36,696 nt of DNA, from contig JADGJA010000132.1 in the NCBI GenBank assembly GCA_027596035.1, positions 1-36,696 on the forward strand, read 5' to 3'. A program made the translations under genes and the position numbers. Positions 33,408 to 36,696 of the stretch are shown here, piece by piece (positions within the stretch are counted from its first letter, which is position 1; every line of letters starts with the position of its first letter). The notes beneath the pieces are model-generated. The model was not told the DNA's origin. It searched no databases and saw only the letters and a list, made by a program, of their open reading frames with translations. This stretch comes from Thoreauomyces humboldtii (lineage: Eukaryota; Chytridiomycota; Chytridiomycetes; Spizellomycetales; Powellomycetaceae).

Positions 33408-34448
33408 TCAAGCACTGTGGCCTTGCATGTTCAACCTCGCTAGAGCCTCAAAACGCTCGTGAAGGCATATGGGAAGCCTGTACTCGACGTCTCCTTCCTG
33501 CGTTCTTACGATGTCCCTGGCTGCCCAGATCAGCTTTTCGATCCTGCGAACATCCGTCATGTCATCCAGCACGCTGGCAACCTCAACCTTCGTGACCATG
33601 GGGTCGGCGTGAAACGCGATGTAGGAGACCGCCTCGGGATCTGTTGGCAGACAAGTCGGATACATGATGCACACCGGGAACCGGTCGTCCCAGTCTCTGT
33701 CGAATACGTTGCATGCTGCGAGAGCGAGGTAGTATGAAAACGATTGGCGATCCGAAGCTGGCCGGAGGAGTCCGATTGCCTCCCCTTGGCGGATCCAAGG
33801 ATTATGGCGCTTGGGGACATTGTCGTCTATGGTTGGGGTGGTCAGATCTTCCTCACTGAGAACTTGCCAAGAAGAATGGTCTCGCAGGTGAAATGGGGAG
33901 ATTTCGAGGGACGAACGATCAAGGCCAACGCTGTCCCTTATAGACAAGTCTCCAATTGGCTCGACGGGTTGCTTCCGAGGGTTGTCTGGTTGCACGAAGT
34001 TCTGTTTGATTCGAGCTTGGGTCCACTTGCCACTCCGTTTCGTCGCGTGTCTCTGCATCGGCTCTCGCTTGGCAATCTCGTGAACAGGTCGACGCAGATA
34101 ACCTGATGGTGATAACCAACGGGGCACCATCTCTACAGGCAAGTTGCGGGCAAACCCCCTCAGCTCCTCGGCCAGGCCACGAATATCTTGCTCAATCGTA
34201 TATCTGGGCAACCTCTCGAGTTAAAAACTGTTTGCAATGTTGTAAACTCACGGTAGCGAAGCCAGGGTCTACGACATTGATGTCTGATGTCGAGTGACCC
34301 GAACTGTATGGCAGAGTCTAGATTACCTTTCTGTTCGTCGTTTCAGAGGTCGAGGTGCGAGCTGACCACGGACGGGAGATACGAGCGGTGCCTTCCTTTC
34401 GCTGCGAGCTGCGGCTTTGATACGTTCCGACCGTCTCAGAGGTGGCAT
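33408..34448 (-). CDS. Unrecognised protein, about 304 aa
   Basis: The main evidence is a 261-codon open exon (34190-33408) with natural composition and no close rival frame. The best gene model adds two 66-nt exons upstream, 34448-34383 and 34317-34252, with 65- and 61-nt GT-AG introns and matching phase 0 junctions. It starts MPPLRRSERIKAAARSERK, a strongly basic opening. The rest is polar, with a helix-prone middle and a C-terminal part containing FPVCIMYPTCLPTDPEAV and VTKVEVASVLDDMTDVRRIEKLIWAARDI. I see no signal peptide, membrane segment, or zinc or nucleotide motif, and recognise no family. It is convergent with the HECT ligase gene (140 bp between stops). The first two exons are less certain than the third. 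Confidence 0.6.
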
Positions 34449-34877
34449 TGCAGTTCACGATATGCTACTGCGGAAATTACGATTGTTCGCTCGTAACGGA
34501 GGACCATGGTGGAACGGGGGAACATTTTGTCTCCGGGGTAGTTAGCGCTACCCTATCCTTACTTCAATGTAATTACAAAATAGGCTCCATCCTGTCAAAA
34601 CGCCCCCGCACCTGTCAGTCTTGGTCAACCTGTTATTCCCGATCCACACCTAAAACCTCGGACCAGAGCTTCATGTAAAAACGTACGCCGAATGCCCTTT
34701 TTGGGATTATGTTGTTGAGCCCGTCTGCTTCTGAACAGGCAAACCTCGTGTCGTGCGTGAGGTTTTGAGAACTGGTCAAGCGAGAACACATATAAGAGTA
34801 TGTAAATTACAAGTGAGTGAAGGGACAGGCGTGACAGAGCGTGCTAGCGGGGCAAACGGAGGAGGCTGATCGGTCGA
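34449..34877. other. Intergenic, no gene seen
   Basis: This 429-bp stretch holds the presumed promoter of the unrecognised gene (reading leftward from 34448) and the 3' end of the E2 gene. ORFs here are short and without homology. The part around 34560-34660 is AT-rich. No RNA gene or repeat is evident. Confidence 0.4.
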
Positions 34878-35663
34878 TCAATCATCGAGACTTCGTCTAA
34901 CTGTTCTCCGAACGCGTTTTTTGAATGCGGGTGGGTCTTCCCGCCACTCCTTCTGCATGACATGAAAAAATGAGGCTCGCCTCGCGAAGCCCGTCGCCAA
35001 GAAAGACAAGAGCAACTCACGGCGGCCTCGGCGTTCGCAGGACTTTCGTCGTTTGGCCCACTCAGCATGCTGATCACGGAAAGCACGATCGTCTCCACCG
35101 TGTGCACTGGCATCCATCGTTCCGCTGCGCTCTCGTACCCGTACTTGTCTTCCCCTGGCTCGTGGAGGATCGAGATGCAGACCGTTCCATCCGCGTACAC
35201 ATTGGGATGCCACATCTGGGATACGAAACGCATCTGAGGTGGCATCTGTGGGTATGCAGTTGGAAAGGTGAGGCGGGCTTTGAAGAAGCCGCCTTCGCTG
35301 TGGTAGGAAAGATGACACAGGAAGGCCAGGTAAGACACAGCACAGACCAGACGGTCGCATGGTAGAACTTACTAAAGGGTACCCTCTGGCCCCACTGAAG
35401 TAAGGAGAGCAACGAGCAGTTGAATTACAAGAATGGGAGCGAAGCAGGCGATGGAGTCACCTATCATCGCCACTCACCAATCATGACGTCCCACTCATAG
35501 ATGTTGTCACCTACAAGGCCCGCGGAGAAGCCTTCTACTGGGTTCTTTGCCAAATCTAACCCCAGGCAAGGGTAAATCATTGGTGCTCGGGGACGGGGGC
35601 AAGCGGGCACGACCCACCTCTGAGCTGTCTCCTGAGCAACAGAGCGGATTGACTTTCTGACAT
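34878..35663 (-). CDS. Ubiquitin-conjugating enzyme E2, UBE2G1/Ubc15-like
   Basis: Five exons on the minus strand: 35663-35618, 35555-35478, 35394-35373 (22 nt), 35297-35021 and 34952-34878. They give 165 aa against 170 for human UBE2G1. The start MSESQSALLLRRQLRDLAKNPVEGFSAGLVGDNIYEWDV follows the family closely, and the 22-nt exon supplies VGPEGTLY. The catalytic region HPNVYADGTVCISILHEPGEDKYGYESAAERW contains the active-site Cys, the HPN motif and the acidic loop insertion typical of the G-class E2s (UBE2G1, UBE2G2/Ubc7, Cdc34). The body continues HTVETIVLSVISMLSGPNDESPAN and ends KEWREDPPAFKKRVRRTVRRSLDD. G-class E2s build mainly K48-linked chains. UBE2G1 resemblance exceeds that to UBE2G2 because of PVEGFSAGL and the GEDKYGYE loop. 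No transmembrane anchor is present. Confidence 0.95.
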
Positions 35664-35822
35664 GGGTACGGTTGTCTTCGTGGAACGGAGCACCGAAATG
35701 GATGCAGTTGTATGTATTGCCTTTGTATATAGAAGAGAGATATTGTTTCAATGAGAGCCCTCTCGCCTGTTGATGCTTCCGAGTTCTGACGTTTCAACTT
35801 GGTCCTCGGCGGGGCACAACTC

Positions 35823-36113
35823 ATGGGAAGTGCACAGCCACCCGTCCTTCTTGATGAACCTTTGGACCGTCCAATGTTGCCAGATGTGGGCTCAGAGCTT
35901 TGCACACAGCCACTTGAACCAAGCAAGCGAGGGGGTTACGCAAACAGAAAGGGCAAAAGAAGAGCTGCACCTGCCGGCACATGTATTCGTTGCGGCACTC
36001 CCGTAGCCCCAAAGTATACAGGTTGTTCACAATCCGCACGCAGGCATGGACCCCGACCACCACAATCCTATCCAGTACATGCCTCCATCCCCTTCTCGCA
36101 AGAGCATGGATAG
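35823..36113 (+). CDS. Small ORF with a CxxC pair (96 codons), possibly an upstream exon
   Basis: An ORF of 96 aa from the ATG at 35823. It encodes MGSAQPPVLLDEPLDRPMLP..., then a basic stretch (NRKGKRRAAPAG) and CIRCGTPVAPKYTGC, which resembles half of a zinc ribbon. It overlaps the next ORF from 36046 in another frame. It may be a separate small gene, or its first ~65 codons may be a 5' exon of the coiled-coil gene. I tested joins to the 36046 frame and found none with good length and phase. Residues after the cysteine motif look non-coding. No function is assigned. Confidence 0.3.
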   Translation: MGSAQPPVLLDEPLDRPMLPDVGSELCTQPLEPSKRGGYANRKGKRRAAPAGTCIRCGTPVAPKYTGCSQSARRHGPRPPQSYPVHASIPFSQEHG

Positions 36114-36696
36114 AAGTGACCTTCCCACCCCTGCGGACAGCGGTGTCGCGACACCCGTCGACCGCAACTCGCTCCATTCCCTCCAAGAGCAGGAGCAGAC
36201 GCCCCAAGCTGCGAAGTCTTCTGATCTGCTTTCCGCTGCCGTTCCCACCCTGCCTCCGAAAGACTTCGTCTCCGCGTATGTCATACCACGTCAGTGGTCA
36301 GCTTTTCCCCGAAAGTGACTTTGACCGTTTTCCCCATCTTCTCCCCAAAAGGCCGCGGGAGGAGCCCACAGAGTCTGTACCAGGGCTGAGCGCCTCTCGC
36401 TCGCAAACGTTTACCCAGTTCGAGACGAAGCAAAAGGCCGAGGCCCGCCAACGCTTGCTGGACGCAGAAGAAGCAAAGAGGATCCAGGAAGCCGACATGT
36501 TCGAAAAGGCCCGCGTTCTCAAGCAGAAGCTCGAGGTCGAAGAGAGGCGTAGAAGGGAAGCCGAGCATGTACAGAGGAGAGAGGAGGAAGTGAGAAGACA
36601 GGAGATTTTAGCCAAGCAAAAGGCCAAGACCGATGCCTTCGAGCGAGAAAAGATTGTTGCTGCAAGAAGGTGGGTTTGATGGCGTTCGCGTTTCGC
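36046..36696 (+). CDS. 5' part of a coiled-coil protein, truncated by the window end
   Basis: Exon 1 (36046-36275) begins MDPDHHNPIQYMPPSPSRKS and is Ser/Pro/Asp-rich. A 76-nt GT-AG intron (36276-36351) joins it in phase to exon 2 (36352-36669), which carries SVPGLSASRSQTFTQFETKQ and then a strongly charged helix (KAEARQRLLDAEEAKRIQEADMFEKARV...) of about 85 residues typical of a single alpha-helix or coiled coil. A consensus-like donor at 36670 (aag/gtgggt) shows that the gene continues beyond the window. Unspliced, an alternative frame reads through the intron, which is why ORF scans misplace its start. I do not recognise the family. Confidence 0.6.

Noticed and set aside
1..36696. CRISPR array, transposon, tRNA or rRNA gene
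   Set aside because: I saw no regularly spaced repeats, transposase or integrase motifs, terminal repeats or RNA-gene signatures; the split genes mark this as eukaryotic nuclear DNA.

Overview
This is a gene-dense eukaryotic nuclear window. Genes are interrupted by short GT-AG introns, mostly 53-83 nt. Most coding regions are split, so products had to be read across splice junctions; where I give exon coordinates, the phases close exactly. The gene set (monofunctional chorismate synthase, Rgd1-type F-BAR/RhoGAP, Imh1-type GRIP golgin, Hul5, Mlo2/UBR7, Utp15) points to a fungus. A class C (GABA-B-like) GPCR and a Tonsoku/TONSL relative are absent from the familiar yeasts, which suggests an early-diverging, possibly zoosporic (chytrid-like) lineage. 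That placement is inference.

Layout. 1-6069: a C9orf85-type zinc-finger protein (+), a membrane thioredoxin-fold protein (-), UTP15 (+, 6 exons) and chorismate synthase ARO2 (+, 8 exons). 6189-9012: a class C GPCR (-, 5 exons) with an apparent PH domain on its cytoplasmic tail. 9762-12581: a DHX33/Dhr2-like DEAH helicase (+). 12788-17928: two minus-strand genes showing lesions, namely a degraded LrgA/LrgB-type membrane-protein gene (in-frame TAG, missing core) and a TONSL-like TPR/ubiquitin-like protein (one-base frameshift, no ankyrin or LRR part). 18724-23922: a 1,616-aa coiled-coil golgin with a GRIP domain. 24092-28355: a UBR7-like UBR-box/PHD protein (-) and an F-BAR/RhoGAP protein (-, 11 exons). 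28841-33268: a HECT E3 of the UBE3C/Hul5 family (+). 33408-36696: an unrecognised protein (-), a UBE2G1-like E2 (-, 5 exons), and the 5' part of a coiled-coil gene running off the window.

Themes. UTP15 and the DEAH helicase are both candidates for rRNA processing. Three ubiquitin-pathway genes (UBR7-like, Hul5-like, UBE2G1-like) lie within about 11.6 kb. The rest is ordinary housekeeping content. The points most worth a second look are the GPCR-PH fusion, the TONSL-like protein with its frameshift, the LrgAB relic, the GRIP domain lacking its tyrosine, and the CCGGTACC-containing inverted repeats near gene starts.
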